A stretch of 64,000 nt of DNA. Origin: Mesorhizobium sp. J8 (GTDB lineage: Bacteria > Pseudomonadota > Alphaproteobacteria > Rhizobiales > Rhizobiaceae). Under the pieces are notes generated by a model. That model ran no database searches, was not told where the DNA came from, and was given only the letters and a program-made list of their open reading frames with translations. The stretch lies in NCBI RefSeq assembly GCF_016591715.1, contig NZ_AP024109.1, positions 1,550,001-1,614,000 of the forward strand, written 5' to 3'. Of the stretch, positions 28,815 to 38,171 are shown in pieces; positions within the stretch are counted from its first letter, which is position 1, and each line of letters opens with the position of its first letter. The translations under genes were made by a program, and so were the position numbers.

Positions 28815-29021
28815 GAGCTACTCCTTTGATGTTTCCTCAGATCTGTGTTCGGTGCCCTGCGTAAGCACTAGGACCACCTGCTAGAAGTCTGACGAAGCCT
28901 GTCATCAGGACCATATGCGTCGCGGGCACTGACGTTGCCGACGGTATATTGCTGCCCAAGATGCCGCCGGTCCGCAGAGACACCGCGACGGCCCCGTTAG
29001 AATTGTACTTGGCTACGCATT

Positions 29022-29037
29022 CGCAATTGGCATGCCA
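29022..29037 (-). promoter_or_regulatory. Sigma54 (-24/-12) promoter for the Ddl-like gene
   Basis: The minus strand reads TGGCATGCCAATTGCG: TGGCA, G at the seventh position and TTGC match the consensus TGGCACG-N4-TTGCA, with exactly 10 bp between GG and GC. It would give a leader of about 195 bases before the start at 28814. A TGT-N10-ACA site lies 80 bp upstream. Confidence 0.8.
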
Positions 29038-29110
29038 CGAAAGGTGTGGCGAGCAGGGAGCGCAAAAACAGGGGGAATCCTTGGCCAGCTTGATACCAGT
29101 GCCCTAGGGA

Positions 29111-29126
29111 TGTCGGGTACTGAACA
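29111..29126. promoter_or_regulatory. NifA-type upstream activator site (TGT-N10-ACA)
   Basis: The sequence TGTCGGGTACTGAACA is an exact TGT-N10-ACA match. Its centre is about 80 bp upstream of the -24 element at 29036, within the normal range for NifA activation. A one-mismatch second site (TGT-N10-ACG) begins at 29132. Confidence 0.7.
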
Positions 29127-29778
29127 CAGAATGTCGCCAGTCGGACGACGGCTTTGATGATGCGTAGTACGACATATATGAATCCTGAAGCGCGACGGCT
29201 ACTTGTATTCCAAGCCTGGCGCCGGTGGAGCGGACTATCAGGAAACTAGCTGTGCACCTATTAGAAACTCGGGGTAATAACCACCGGTTCAAGACACCGT
29301 GGTGAAGGCCTGGTTGGTATCGGAACCCGACATAACGTGGTAGTCGGGAGCGTCGAACAAGGCGAATACATACGCAATGCGTTGGCACGTCGATTCTTTG
29401 AATCAGTGTTGACAAATCGAGTCGCCAATGTGTTGCGCAACTTCGCATTGAGAGATCGGGATGCCACTCTTCGAATGCGCAGGGTTCCCTCGTCGCAGAT
29501 GGCCTTCGCCGTAAAACGGGCCACCCATCTACGATATTACGACTTTGCCGGCCCGCTCTCGCGGCTCGCCAAGCCCGCTCTGCCCTAGCAGTCCGCAGTC
29601 TGCCATTCTACGCCTCGACTGACAGGTTATTCCGACAGTACCGCCATCGCGTGACCAGATGTGATCAATCTGAAAACTGCATTTTACACGAGCTGCCGCT
29701 ACGTTAGATTGGCTACACCTGAACATGATTGGCTTCCATACATTCGGAACACCCGATAAATCAGTAGGGGAGAGGAAT
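29127..29778. other. Intergenic, no supported gene
   Basis: About 650 bp between the NifA-type site and the phosphotriesterase-like gene. Overlapping frames of 83-114 codons occur on both strands, but none has a motif or good ribosome binding site. I cannot identify it as an IS relic. Confidence 0.35.
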
Positions 29779-30819
29779 ATGCGGTTAAGCAGAAATGAGA
29801 TGAGGGGAAAAGCCCAAACGGTGCTGGGTTTGGTTGATCCTGCGATGCTAGGCCAGACGCTGATGCACGAGCATCTCTTCTGGGACTTCATAGATCCGAG
29901 TTGCGAGGATGGAACCATCACCGCCGGTCCGGACCCGCGCGACTACTGGAAGTTATTGATGGGCGGCGCCCGCGATCCGCGCGACATGAGGCAGAAAGAT
30001 CTTGGGGTGGCTGCTCGCGAGGTGGCGCGGATGGTCGAGGCAGGCGGCGGGACAATCGTCGAACTGACGATTGGTGGCATCGGGCCTGACCCTGAGCGCC
30101 TGGTGCAGGTGTCGCAAGAGAGTGGCGCCCATGTCGTGATGGGGTGCGGTCACTACGTCGAGGAGTACCAGGATCCTGCTAATCACGGTCGAACTATCGA
30201 GAGCTTCGCCCGCGAGATGATTGATCAGATCCAACTGGGTGCCTGGGGAACCCAGGTGAGGGCCGGTATCCTTGGTGAGATAGGCTGCCAATGGCCGTGG
30301 ACCGATCTCGAGAAGCGTGTGCTGGCGGGCGCAGTCATCGCCCAGCAGGAAACCGGGGCGGCCCTGACTATCCACCCAGCCCGCGATGAGGGCCACCCGT
30401 GGATGCTCATCGAGTTCCTGCGGGAACATGGGGCCGATCTTTCGCGTACGATTATCGACCATATCGACAGAACAATTTTCGATGATGATCGCTTATTCCG
30501 CCTAGCGGACTCCGGCGTCGTGCTGGAATGGGACCTATTTGGCCTGGAGAACACATATTACGCGCTTGCGGATATTGACATGCCGAACGATGGCATGCGA
30601 ATCCAGACGATCAGGCGTCTAATTGATCGCGGACATCTCTCCCAAATCGTGATTAGCCACGACATCTGCAACGCCATACGGTTGGCTGAGTTCGGCGGGC
30701 ATGGCTACACCCATATTCAGCAGAAGGTTCTTCCCCATATGAAAAAGCGCGGCTACTCCGGGGATGAGATTAAAGCCATCATGATCGATAATCCGCGCCG
30801 ATTGCTCACCTTTATTTGA
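29779..30819 (+). CDS. Phosphotriesterase-family metal-dependent hydrolase
   Basis: Predicted cytosolic TIM-barrel hydrolase of the amidohydrolase superfamily. The start at 29779 is favoured by GGGGAGAGG just upstream, giving 346 residues. Metal ligands are visible: HxH in GQTLMHEHLFWDF, a glutamate at the bridging position in GILGEIGCQWPWTD (carboxylated lysine in classic phosphotriesterases), histidines in ALTIHPARDEGHP and IIDHIDRT, and the final aspartate in VISHDICNAIRL. Members with glutamate are usually lactonases or esterases of unknown physiological substrate. It precedes a decayed ABC transporter and an M24 hydrolase on the same strand. Confidence 0.85.
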   Translation: MRLSRNEMRGKAQTVLGLVDPAMLGQTLMHEHLFWDFIDPSCEDGTITAGPDPRDYWKLLMGGARDPRDMRQKDLGVAAREVARMVEAGGGTIVELTIGGIGPDPERLVQVSQESGAHVVMGCGHYVEEYQDPANHGRTIESFAREMIDQIQLGAWGTQVRAGILGEIGCQWPWTDLEKRVLAGAVIAQQETGAALTIHPARDEGHPWMLIEFLREHGADLSRTIIDHIDRTIFDDDRLFRLADSGVVLEWDLFGLENTYYALADIDMPNDGMRIQTIRRLIDRGHLSQIVISHDICNAIRLAEFGGHGYTHIQQKVLPHMKKRGYSGDEIKAIMIDNPRRLLTFI

Positions 30820-30839
30820 GGGGACTGCGCTACATATCT

Positions 30840-30995
30840 TCGTCACGCTTCGGCTCGCGTAGTCTTACGTTCAAGCCGTTCAAGCTGTTCGGTCAGAGTG
30901 TCGATTTGGTCGGCAAGAACCATCAAGGCGAAGCGTGCCACCGCAGGCAGGCGAGCGTACATCGCCCTACACGATCCTGGCTCATGCCACCTTCG
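30840..30995 (-). pseudogene. IS110-family fragment
   Basis: The minus strand reads ARFALMVLADQIDTLTEQLE, then RLERK, preceded by WHEPGSCRAMYARLPAV. This resembles the linker helix of IS110/IS1111 transposases. It is a short remnant between the hydrolase gene and the ABC transporter relic. Confidence 0.5.
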
Positions 30996-31019
30996 CCGGG
31001 TCGGCAGCTGCGATGATAC

Positions 31020-31659
31020 CCAATTCGGACAAGTGAGCGCGCACGCTTGGCCAGACCACCTCTCATCGCATGGAGATGCTGAGTGCCGCGGCCCGTCATT
31101 TACTAGATCCTGTTCATCTGCCTCGAGTTGATCCAATCCAGGATCGAAAGTTACTACCGTAGGAGCAAGGTACGATGATCGTCGGCAGCATGGTTCAATC
31201 GAAGCGCCTTAACTGACATCAATTTCACCGTTTGCAAAGGCGAGCGCGTCGTTATCTGCGGTCCCTCCGGATCGGGCAAGTCGACGCTGTTGCAATCGGC
31301 TTGAGGTTCTCCAAAAGGGTGAAATCACCATTGACGGAGTCAGGTCAGGACAGCAGCAGCGTGTCGCGATTGCCCGCTCCCTCTGCACGGAACCTGCCAT
31401 GATGATCTTTGATGAGCCGACCTCCTCGCTCGATCCGGAAATGGTTGCGGAGGTGCTCGAGGCAATGACCGGCTCTCGCGCGCGACGGCATGACCATGGT
31501 CTGCGTCATGCACGAGATGGGGTTCGCGCGCTCCGTTGCGGACCGAGTGATCTTTATGGATTCGGGGCCTCATCATCGAAGAAGGTAAGCCGCACAAGGT
31601 TTTCATTAATCCGCGGCACGAAAGAACGAAGCTCTTCCCCAGCCAAATTTTAAGGCGCT
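31020..31659 (+). pseudogene. Decayed amino-acid ABC transporter (permease tail plus ATPase)
   Basis: From about 31040 to 31178 the DNA parallels the 3' end of the intact permease gene (45705-45839), reading [24 protein letters not shown], then RSKVR and a stop. It continues as a shortened ATPase: [15 protein letters not shown], then a deletion joining directly to [40 protein letters not shown], and a frameshift before [19 protein letters not shown] text. It is a relic of a paralogous transporter operon of the 43984-46699 type, lying directly upstream of an ectoine-hydrolase-like gene. Confidence 0.85.
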
Positions 31660-31752
31660 GAATAAGTATGAGTAACGGCTGGTTGTTGACCGTAACGAAA
31701 ATAAGTTAGATACCGATATTTATCGAGGTCGCGTAGTCGAGGAGACCCTATA

Positions 31753-32934
31753 ATGAACGCAGAGTCGCTGCCATTTGAATTGACAGAATACCGGGCGCGT
31801 CTTGAGAAAACGCGCGTTGCAATGGAGAAGGCGGGGATCGACCTCTTGGTCGTTACGGACCCATCTAACATGGCGTGGCTTACGGGTTACGACGGCAACG
31901 CTTTCTATGTGCCTCAATGCGTAGCTGTATCAATGGAAAAGGACCCGCTCTGGTTCGGCCGCGGTATGGACGCCAACGGATGCCGCCGGACCACCTACTT
32001 GAGTGAAGATCGAATAAGATCGTACGAGGACCATTACGTCCAGTCCGACACGCTTCATCCTATGAGCGTTCTTGGGCAAACAATCGATGAAGAGGGGTTG
32101 GGCTCATCAACTATCGGTGTGGAGAAGGACAACTACTACTTCTCCGCCTTGTCGTTTGAGGTTCTCTCCGCGGCGCTTCCGAACGCAACGTTCAAAAACG
32201 CTGACAGACTTGTCAACTGGGAACGTATCATAAAATCAGAACGAGAAATTGAGTATCTACGTGGTGCTGGCCGAATCGTCGAAGCGATGTACCAGCGCAT
32301 TTCCGAGGTGCTCCGCCCTGGCGCAAAGCAGTCGGATGTGGTTGCGGAGCTAACACATGCGGGTACCCGCGGTGTGGGAGAGTACTGGGGAGACTATCCA
32401 GCGGCCGTACCCAATATCGGGGCTGGCGCTGACGCCGCAGCTCCCCACTTAACGTGGAGCGACCGTCCAATCCGACCTGACGAAAGCATTTTCTTTGAGC
32501 TCGCGGGTGTTCATAAGCGCTATCATTGCCCGCTCGCGAGGACGTATTACCTCGGCAAGCCGATCCCTCAGATCCTCGACGCTGAAAAGGCGGTACTCGA
32601 TGGGATGCAAGCTGGTCTCGAAAAGGCCCGGCCTGGCAACCACTGCGAAGACATCGCCAAGGCATACGTTGGTCAACTAGCTCGCCACGGCTTAGCCAAA
32701 ACGGGCCGTTCTGGCTACTCTATAGGCCTCGGCTATCCACCCGCATGGGGCGAGAATACCGCCAGCTTCCGAGACGGCGATAAGACCGAGCTCCGCCCCG
32801 GAATGACCTTCCACTTCATGACCGGCCTTTGGTACGGAGATTGGGGCGTCGAAATCACTGAAAGTATTCTGATCACAGGAGGCCAGGTTGAATTCCTCTC
32901 GAAAGTTCCACGCAAGTTGTTCGTGATCGATTAA
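31753..32934 (+). CDS. M24-family hydrolase, ectoine hydrolase (DoeA/EutD)-like
   Basis: Predicted cytosolic creatinase-fold hydrolase of 393 residues. The N-terminal domain has PSNMAWLTGYDGNAFYVPQC, then WFGRGMDANGCRRTTYLSED and HYVQSDTLHPMSVLG. The catalytic domain has GEYWGDYPAAVPNIGAGADA, APHLTWSDRPIRPDESIFFE and HKRYHCPLARTYYLGKP, then GLGYPPAWGENTASFRDGDK and FHFMTGLWYGDWGVEITESI. These phrases strongly recall ectoine hydrolase DoeA/EutD, which opens the ectoine ring to N-acetyl-diaminobutyrate. The usual two-metal M24 ligands are not obvious, as in other non-peptidase members. No doeB-type deacetylase is next to it, so ectoine use is inferred from similarity only. A decayed ABC transporter precedes it. 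Confidence 0.82.
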   Translation: MNAESLPFELTEYRARLEKTRVAMEKAGIDLLVVTDPSNMAWLTGYDGNAFYVPQCVAVSMEKDPLWFGRGMDANGCRRTTYLSEDRIRSYEDHYVQSDTLHPMSVLGQTIDEEGLGSSTIGVEKDNYYFSALSFEVLSAALPNATFKNADRLVNWERIIKSEREIEYLRGAGRIVEAMYQRISEVLRPGAKQSDVVAELTHAGTRGVGEYWGDYPAAVPNIGAGADAAAPHLTWSDRPIRPDESIFFELAGVHKRYHCPLARTYYLGKPIPQILDAEKAVLDGMQAGLEKARPGNHCEDIAKAYVGQLARHGLAKTGRSGYSIGLGYPPAWGENTASFRDGDKTELRPGMTFHFMTGLWYGDWGVEITESILITGGQVEFLSKVPRKLFVID

Positions 32935-33229
32935 GACTGTCGATGAGAGGCGGCGTTGCCGGCAAAGATGTCTCCATATTCCGCTAAGTTACCCCGATTC
33001 CGGCCCGACGACAATCTGCTGGATTTCGGCTCGGGAATTTTGCGGAAACCTCGTTATTCCTCAGACATTTACCGTGACAAGTCAGAGCTACTCGGCATAG
33101 TCGGGCGGTAGATAGTGGCGCAGTTCGTGGATCCGCTGCCCTCGCGATCCCGGAGCGCCTGGCAAGCGGATCGATCGAATGATCTGCAGGAAGACTGTTA
33201 GTACTGTCAGATAAGACGGCGTTCCCTGA
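32935..33229. other. Intergenic, no supported gene
   Basis: No open frame here has recognisable motifs, and I find no promoter element worth reporting. Confidence 0.35.
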
Positions 33230-33420
33230 TGTGAAATGAAAAGCGCATCGCTCTGAAGTGCTCCCCCTCTTTGGATCGCCCCGAGGCCGGACCTTTAGGG
33301 GTGTCTGGCTCAGTTGGCAGAAGCCGTCGATGCGCCTTCGTGAGCCATATCGGCGGCTTGTTGCCGATGGCGCCGTGGGGCGGACGGTATTGTACAACTC
33401 GACGACAGAACACTCACGAG
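33230..33420 (-). pseudogene. IS3/IS481-type integrase C-terminal fragment
   Basis: The minus strand reads YRPPHGAIGNKPPIWLTKAH, the tail region of IS3/IS481-family transposases (typically NxxRPHxAIGxKPPxxL). Only about 50 codons remain. Confidence 0.5.
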
Positions 33421-33679
33421 ACCGGTGTTGAGCGCGAGCTTCTTTATCCATTTAATCCCTGGCTGGTCGGCAGGTCCATATCCACGAAGTGATCGAGACG
33501 GGTGACCGGCAGTTTACGGCGGCAGCCTCTCCGGGCGTGTGTCGGGGTTGGAGGTTTCGGCCTGGATGTGCGACCGGATAGTCAGGGCAAGGTGGTGCAT
33601 CACAGCGTAAGCGATGCACCAAGGCACCTTGCAATAGCCCGATGAACGTGGAGCTTTCGCGCCATGACATTGGAACATT

Positions 33680-34442
33680 CGAGGGGCGACATGGTCGCCG
33701 AGTTGGGCGGTGCCGCGGCGGCACAAGATTGTGCAACGGTGCCCGAGCGCGCGCGCCAACGGAGGCTGTGGAGTTGCACCGAGAAGCGCGCGTTGGTCGA
33801 CCTGACGAACGCGGCGGGATCGTCGGTGACCGAGGTCGCGCAAGCGTTCGGCGTCGCTCCGTCACAGCTCTATGCGTGGCAGGCAAATGGCCGTCGGCGA
33901 GCTCGATGCCGACCAGGCGACGGCGACCTTCGCGCGGATCGAGGTGAACGATCTGCCGGAGGTCGAACGCCCCGTCGCCGATTGCCCCGACCCGGCCGGC
34001 AGAATCGTCGTGGCCTTTCCGAGAGGCGCGCGTTTGCGGATCGACGGCTGTCGATCCGACAGCGCTGCGTATCGGCCTGGCGGAGTTGACCAGGTGATCA
34101 CGGTGGCGCCGACGGACCGGATTTATCTGTGCCGCGGTGAGACCGATATGCGCCGCGGAATCAACAGCCTGGCGCTCATGGTGCAGCAGGTGCTCGCGCT
34201 CGACCCACACGCGGGTGCGATCTTCTGCTCCGCGGACAATGGTTACATCATCAAGATTTTTGGCGCATGATGACCAGGGTTGTGTCTTTTTACAAAGCGC
34301 CTTTCCGAGGCTTGTTTCGTCCGGCCGAATCACCAAGGATCAGGTGACTGTGTCACTCACCAAGGCACAGCTTTCGCTGCTTTTGGACGGCATCGACTGG
34401 CGCCGGCCGAACAAGATTTATCGACCCCGCCTGGCCGGCTAA
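33680..34442 (+). pseudogene. IS66-family TnpA and TnpB relics
   Basis: TnpA is represented by SCTEKRALVDLTNAAGSSVT, then EVAQAFGVAPSQLYAWQANG (33770-33900) and, after a frameshift, GRIVVAFPRGARLRIDGC. TnpB follows: VITVAPTDRIYLCRGETDMR, then RGINSLALMVQQVLALDPHA with GAIFCSADNG (34095-34250), shifting frame near 34260 and ending in LTKAQLSLLLDGIDWRRPNK. Both are frameshifted but retain the IS66 gene order. Confidence 0.8.
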
Positions 34443-34499
34443 ATTCGGTCGTTTGTCATTGATTTTGTGTCGATTTTGCTTCCGTAAAGGAGGTCTTTC

Positions 34500-34980
34500 G
34501 GGTATGTAGTTTGGGTGTCGGAACAAGCTCCCTCAATCGCTGATTTCCCCGCCCGGATCGCCTTTCTGGAAGCGACCGTTTCTGCCCCGGGGACATCGCC
34601 ATCGCCGAACGGGATGAGCAGATGCGAAGAGAGCGCGCCGAGGCCGCACTTCGCATCCAGCGCCTGCAGCTGCAGATCGATCGCTTCAACCGCAAGAGCC
34701 TTTGGTCGCTCGTCCGAGAAGCTCGGCCAGATGCGGCTTGAGCTCGAAGATCTCGAAAGCGATTTGGCCGTCAACGAAGCCGATGCCGAGCTGCCCATCG
34801 TCGCTGACACCGACAAGGTCCGGGGGTTGCCGGTGCGCAAGCTCAATCCGAACCTACCGCGCAAGCGGATCGTTCGCGGGCCGTCGTGCGCATGCTGCCC
34901 GGGCTGCGGCGGCGCCCTGCGCGCCATGGGCCAGGATCGCGAGGAGATGCTCGATCTCGTCGCCCAGGGCCTGGCAGGTC
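34500..34980 (+). pseudogene. IS66-family TnpC relic, 5' part
   Basis: Continuing the IS66 order, frames read IRRERAEAALRIQRLQLQID-like text, then SSEKLGQMRLELEDLESDLA, then LPRKRIVRGPSCACCPGCGG with ALRAMGQDREEMLDLV. This is the N-terminal coiled coil and zinc-finger-like region of TnpC. It breaks off near 34965, before the catalytic domain, at another short relic leading into IS5 copy B. Confidence 0.75.
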
Positions 34981-35074
34981 ATGGAGACCCATTCGACCCA
35001 AGTACAGCTGGCGGATCTGCGATAAGAGGCCGTCTTGAAACTCGACCGCAATAGGGGGTGGATAGCCGGTTTCA

Positions 35075-35943
35075 GATGTGACTCCAAACGGTTGTCGAAG
35101 CCAGTTTGGAGATTCTCATGTGGACGCCGGCCACCCGTCGGCAGCATAGCCGCGATCACCTGCGTTACGGAAGCGACTTGACCGATGCCGAGTGGGAGAT
35201 CATCGCCCCGTTCATGCCACCGCCAGCGATGACAGGGCGCCCGCGCCAGTGGACGATGCGTGAGGTGATGAACGCGATGTTCTAAGTGCTACGGGCCGGC
35301 TGCAGCTGGCGTCTGCTGCCCAAGGATTTCCCGCCGAGAAGCACAGTCTACGGCTGGTTCTTGCGCTTTCGCCGAAGGCCTGTTCGAGACGATCAACCAT
35401 CGCCTGGTTATGAAAGACCGCGAGTGGGTCGGCCCGAGAGGCCAGCCCCTCGGCAGCGGTGATCGACAGCCAATCGGTCAAGACGGTCGAAGCCGGCGGC
35501 CCGAGGGGCTATGACGCCGGCAAGAAGATCAAGGGCAGAAAGCGCCACGCCATGGTCGACACGACGGACGGGCGCTGGTGATCCAGGCCCACCCAGCCGA
35601 CATCCAGGACCGGGACGGCGCCGTGCCCCTGTTGAAGGCCTCGCGAGGGCTGTTCCCCTTCGTCGAACTCGCATTTGCCGACAGCGCCTACAATGCCGAG
35701 CGCGTCAGAGAGGCCACCTCGATCGCCATCGAGATCGTCAAGAAGATCGCCAATCAGGTCGGTTTCCAGGTCCTGCCCAGGCGCTGGGTGGTCGAGCGCC
35801 TCTTCGCCTGGATCAACTGCAACCGAGGCCTCGCCAAGGACATCGAGGCGACCATCGCCTCGGTCCAGGCCTTTCTCTACGCCGCCGCCGTCATGCTACT
35901 CACGCGGCGATTGGCGGGAGCGTCATGAGCTTCGAGTCGGACT
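35075..35943 (+). mobile_element. IS5-family element, copy B (complete 5' end, broken transposase)
   Basis: The transposase starts at about 35119 with MWTPATRRQHSRDHLRYGSD, then LTDAEWEIIAPFMPPPAMTG. It has the same stop after MREVMNAMF and the same frameshifts as copy A, and ends LLTRRLAGAS at 35928. The two copies differ at only a few positions. The right boundary is set by where copies A and B stop matching (after GAGCTTCGAGTCGGAC); the left boundary is approximate. I could not define a target duplication. Confidence 0.82.
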
Positions 35944-36009
35944 CTAAGATCATTCAGGCGCCGGCACCGCCAAGTCCATTACACGCGGCAAGCTCAGCTA
36001 TGCCGCGCT

Positions 36010-36196
36010 CGCCCACATCATGATGGCGAAGCAGCGGAGGCCAGGCAGCACGTCCAGGCCACCATCGCGCAGCGGGTTGAGCAGCTTCTCGAAGCGGTAC
36101 CATTTCACCAAGCCGGACAGCCGATCGAGCGGCGATGAGCCACCAGCCAGCTTGCTCCTCCGCCAGGCTCAACTGACCCGTCTGCTTCACCGCCAT
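36010..36196 (-). pseudogene. IS5/IS1182-type transposase N-terminal fragment
   Basis: The minus strand starts [17 protein letters not shown]. After frame changes it shows [24 protein letters not shown] and AYPPLLxxxDVGExxIAE-like phrases typical of the N-terminus of IS5-type transposases. It is heavily degraded. Confidence 0.55.
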
Positions 36197-36271
36197 TGCG
36201 ATTCCCTCCGAGCTTCCGTCTCAGAGAATCACAATCAGCCAATTACGCAACAGGCCCCTGGTAGGGAGAGT

Positions 36272-36965
36272 TGCCACACCAAGTCGATCCGCGTCGGCGC
36301 AGGCGGCATCATGCTGCCCAACCATGCGCCGCTGGTGATCGGCGAGCAGTTCGGCACGCTGGCGGCGCTCTTTCCCGGCCGCATCGACCTTGGACTCGGC
36401 CGCGCGCCGGGCACCGACTTGCTGACCGCGCGGGCGGCTGCCGGCGGCATGCGCGATCACGACGGATGTCGCGGCGCTGGCGCTGCCCGGCGTGTTGTGA
36501 TGCTCGGCCAGCCAGTAGCGCTTGTAGCCCAGGCGCTCGGCATGGCGGGCGAGGTCGAGCGAATTGGCAAGCGACTGCGAGGCGGTGCTGCCCTGGGTGA
36601 CCGGCGACAGGTCGAGAACCGAAAGGGCGGTCATTGGTCAGATCTCCACGATGTGTTTTGGCGCCCCAATCGAAGCTGTTGGCCGGGCGAGGGCCAGACC
36701 GTGCCGGTCTGGATTCTCGGCTCCAGCCTCTATGGCGCGCAGCTTGCCGCGCTTCTCGGCCTGCCTTACACCTTCGCCTCGCATTTCGCGCCGGCCGAGC
36801 TCCACCATGCGCTAGAGGTTTATCGCACGCGGTTCCAGCCCTCGGCACAGCTCGACAAGCCCCATGTAATGCTCGGCCTCAACGTCTCGGCCGCGCCGAC
36901 GGATGCCGAGGCGAAGCTCTTGTTCAGCTCGCTGCAGCCTTCGTCAATCTGCGCAGCGGCCGGCC
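36272..36965. pseudogene. Luciferase-like monooxygenase, scrambled pseudogene
   Basis: Three pieces of one flavin-dependent luciferase-like monooxygenase are present in the wrong order. Plus strand 36272-36436 reads [20 protein letters not shown], then [20 protein letters not shown] (normally residues about 65-115). Minus strand 36634-36437 reads [20 protein letters not shown], then [20 protein letters not shown] and [20 protein letters not shown] (normally residues 1-62). Plus strand 36690-36965 reads [20 protein letters not shown], then [20 protein letters not shown] (the later part). The start is thus inverted and placed behind the second segment. The tail after about 36960 is frameshifted. 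Confidence 0.85.
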
Positions 36966-37063
36966 TAGGCAATTGCCGCCGCCGGTCGAGAATTACGACG
37001 ATCTCGACCCGATGGCCCGAGCGCAGCATCGAAGTTGCTGCTGAATGGCGTGACAAACACGTG

Positions 37064-37112
37064 TCATAGGCCATCATGACGACGTCAGATAGGCGGTAAC
37101 AATCGGGTGGCT
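37064..37112. repeat. Repeat shared with 5398-5445 (putative IS end)
   Basis: Both places contain ATAGGCCATCA, then GACGA-GTCAG and AGGCGGT-ACAATC in the same order with a few differences. At 5398 it borders an IS66 relic and here an IS110 relic. It is probably the terminal sequence of an old element. Confidence 0.45.
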
Positions 37113-37219
37113 AGGATCAAGACGGCGATTACGCTCGGAAACCCTCTTTGGCCTTGCGAGCGTCGCCATGCTCGCGCTGCTGCCGTCCGCGATAAGCTGG
37201 GAGGAGGACCTTCGCTTAC

Positions 37220-37700
37220 GGCACGCTCATGGCCGGCTTCGGGATAGGTACTGTTTTTGCTGGCATCTTCAACAAGTTCAGACGAAAGGGGCGGCGATCC
37301 TCCTGTTCCCAGCTGGGCGCCTGGACCATGGCACAAACCCGTGGCTCGCCTCGCTTGTGGGCGAGCAAAGTCCGCAGTCTCGCGGTCAGCTTGTCGGTCT
37401 TGGCCCGCCGGCGACGGGCGCGAGGTGGCGATTGAGGCGGGATCGACGATGTAACTCTCGATCGCTTCTGCCTCATCCAGAACCCTTCGAGCCCAGTCTC
37501 CTTGGATCACAATAATGGGAAAGCGCCGACCCGTTCGCGCTTGCGCGTTCTCCCGAAGCTGCGCGAAACGCTCCAGAAGCTCGGCGATGTCGCCAGCCTG
37601 CCACCACATGCTTCGACATTCAGGCTCCGATGCCCCCGGGGCCAGCCACGTGATCAGCCAGTTCGATCGGCTCAGGTCCAGCGAGACAAATCGCGCCAAA
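37220..37700 (-). pseudogene. IS110-family transposase N-terminal relic
   Basis: The minus strand reads FVSLDLSRSNWLITWLAPGA, then GDIAELLERFAQLRENAQAR with TGRRFPIIVIQGDWARRVLD and SYIVDPASIATS, then HKRGEPRVCAMVQAPSWEQE. It is the RuvC-like N-terminal half of an IS110-type transposase and breaks off in unrelated sequence near 37220. Confidence 0.7.
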
Positions 37701-37978
37701 ATCGGTGCGGATGGCGGTCGGTTCCTCGGTTCGGCGGTCGGCTACAATATCCACGGTCGTTTCCAGAGAGAGTCGGTGGGACAACTCCACTGTGCCAGAG
37801 AGCAGATCGCTATCCGGCCCGCCCATGGAACCTGACAGTCCCCGGATTTGCTCCGCGCCCCCACCGCGACCTACGCAAGAGAGGGCGAATCCAAATGGGT
37901 GAGCTCCTCGATCAGCAACATGTCCGATGTTCTAGCGAACCCCCCGCTCCAGCGCCACCACGACGCCTCATGTCGCTT

Positions 37979-37994
37979 TGTCGGGTCCATGACA
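37979..37994. promoter_or_regulatory. NifA-type upstream activator site (TGT-N10-ACA)
   Basis: The sequence TGTCGGGTCCATGACA is an exact TGT-N10-ACA match, centred about 98 bp upstream of the -24 element at 38084. That is the usual spacing for NifA activation through DNA looping. Confidence 0.72.
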
Positions 37995-38082
37995 CAGGCT
38001 TATCGAAAAATCGTTAGTTGACCACAGGCCAAATCGCTGAAATGCGATCACAAAATACTATCTCCGGCTCGATCAGCCGAAT

Positions 38083-38098
38083 TGGCACCAAGTTTGCG
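38083..38098 (+). promoter_or_regulatory. Sigma54 (-24/-12) promoter upstream of the panD-like gene
   Basis: The plus strand reads TTGGCACCAAGTTTGCGA. TGGCAC is perfect, spacing from GG to GC is 10 bp, and the -12 element is TTTGC. Transcription would start near 38110, ahead of a 68-codon ORF at 38172 and the PanD-like gene at 38406. Confidence 0.82.
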
Positions 38099-38171
38099 AC
38101 GTTGGTTGCGAGGCGATAGAAGCTGCCGACTGGCATATAGTCGTAGCTAACATCGCGTTGAAGGAAGAAAC

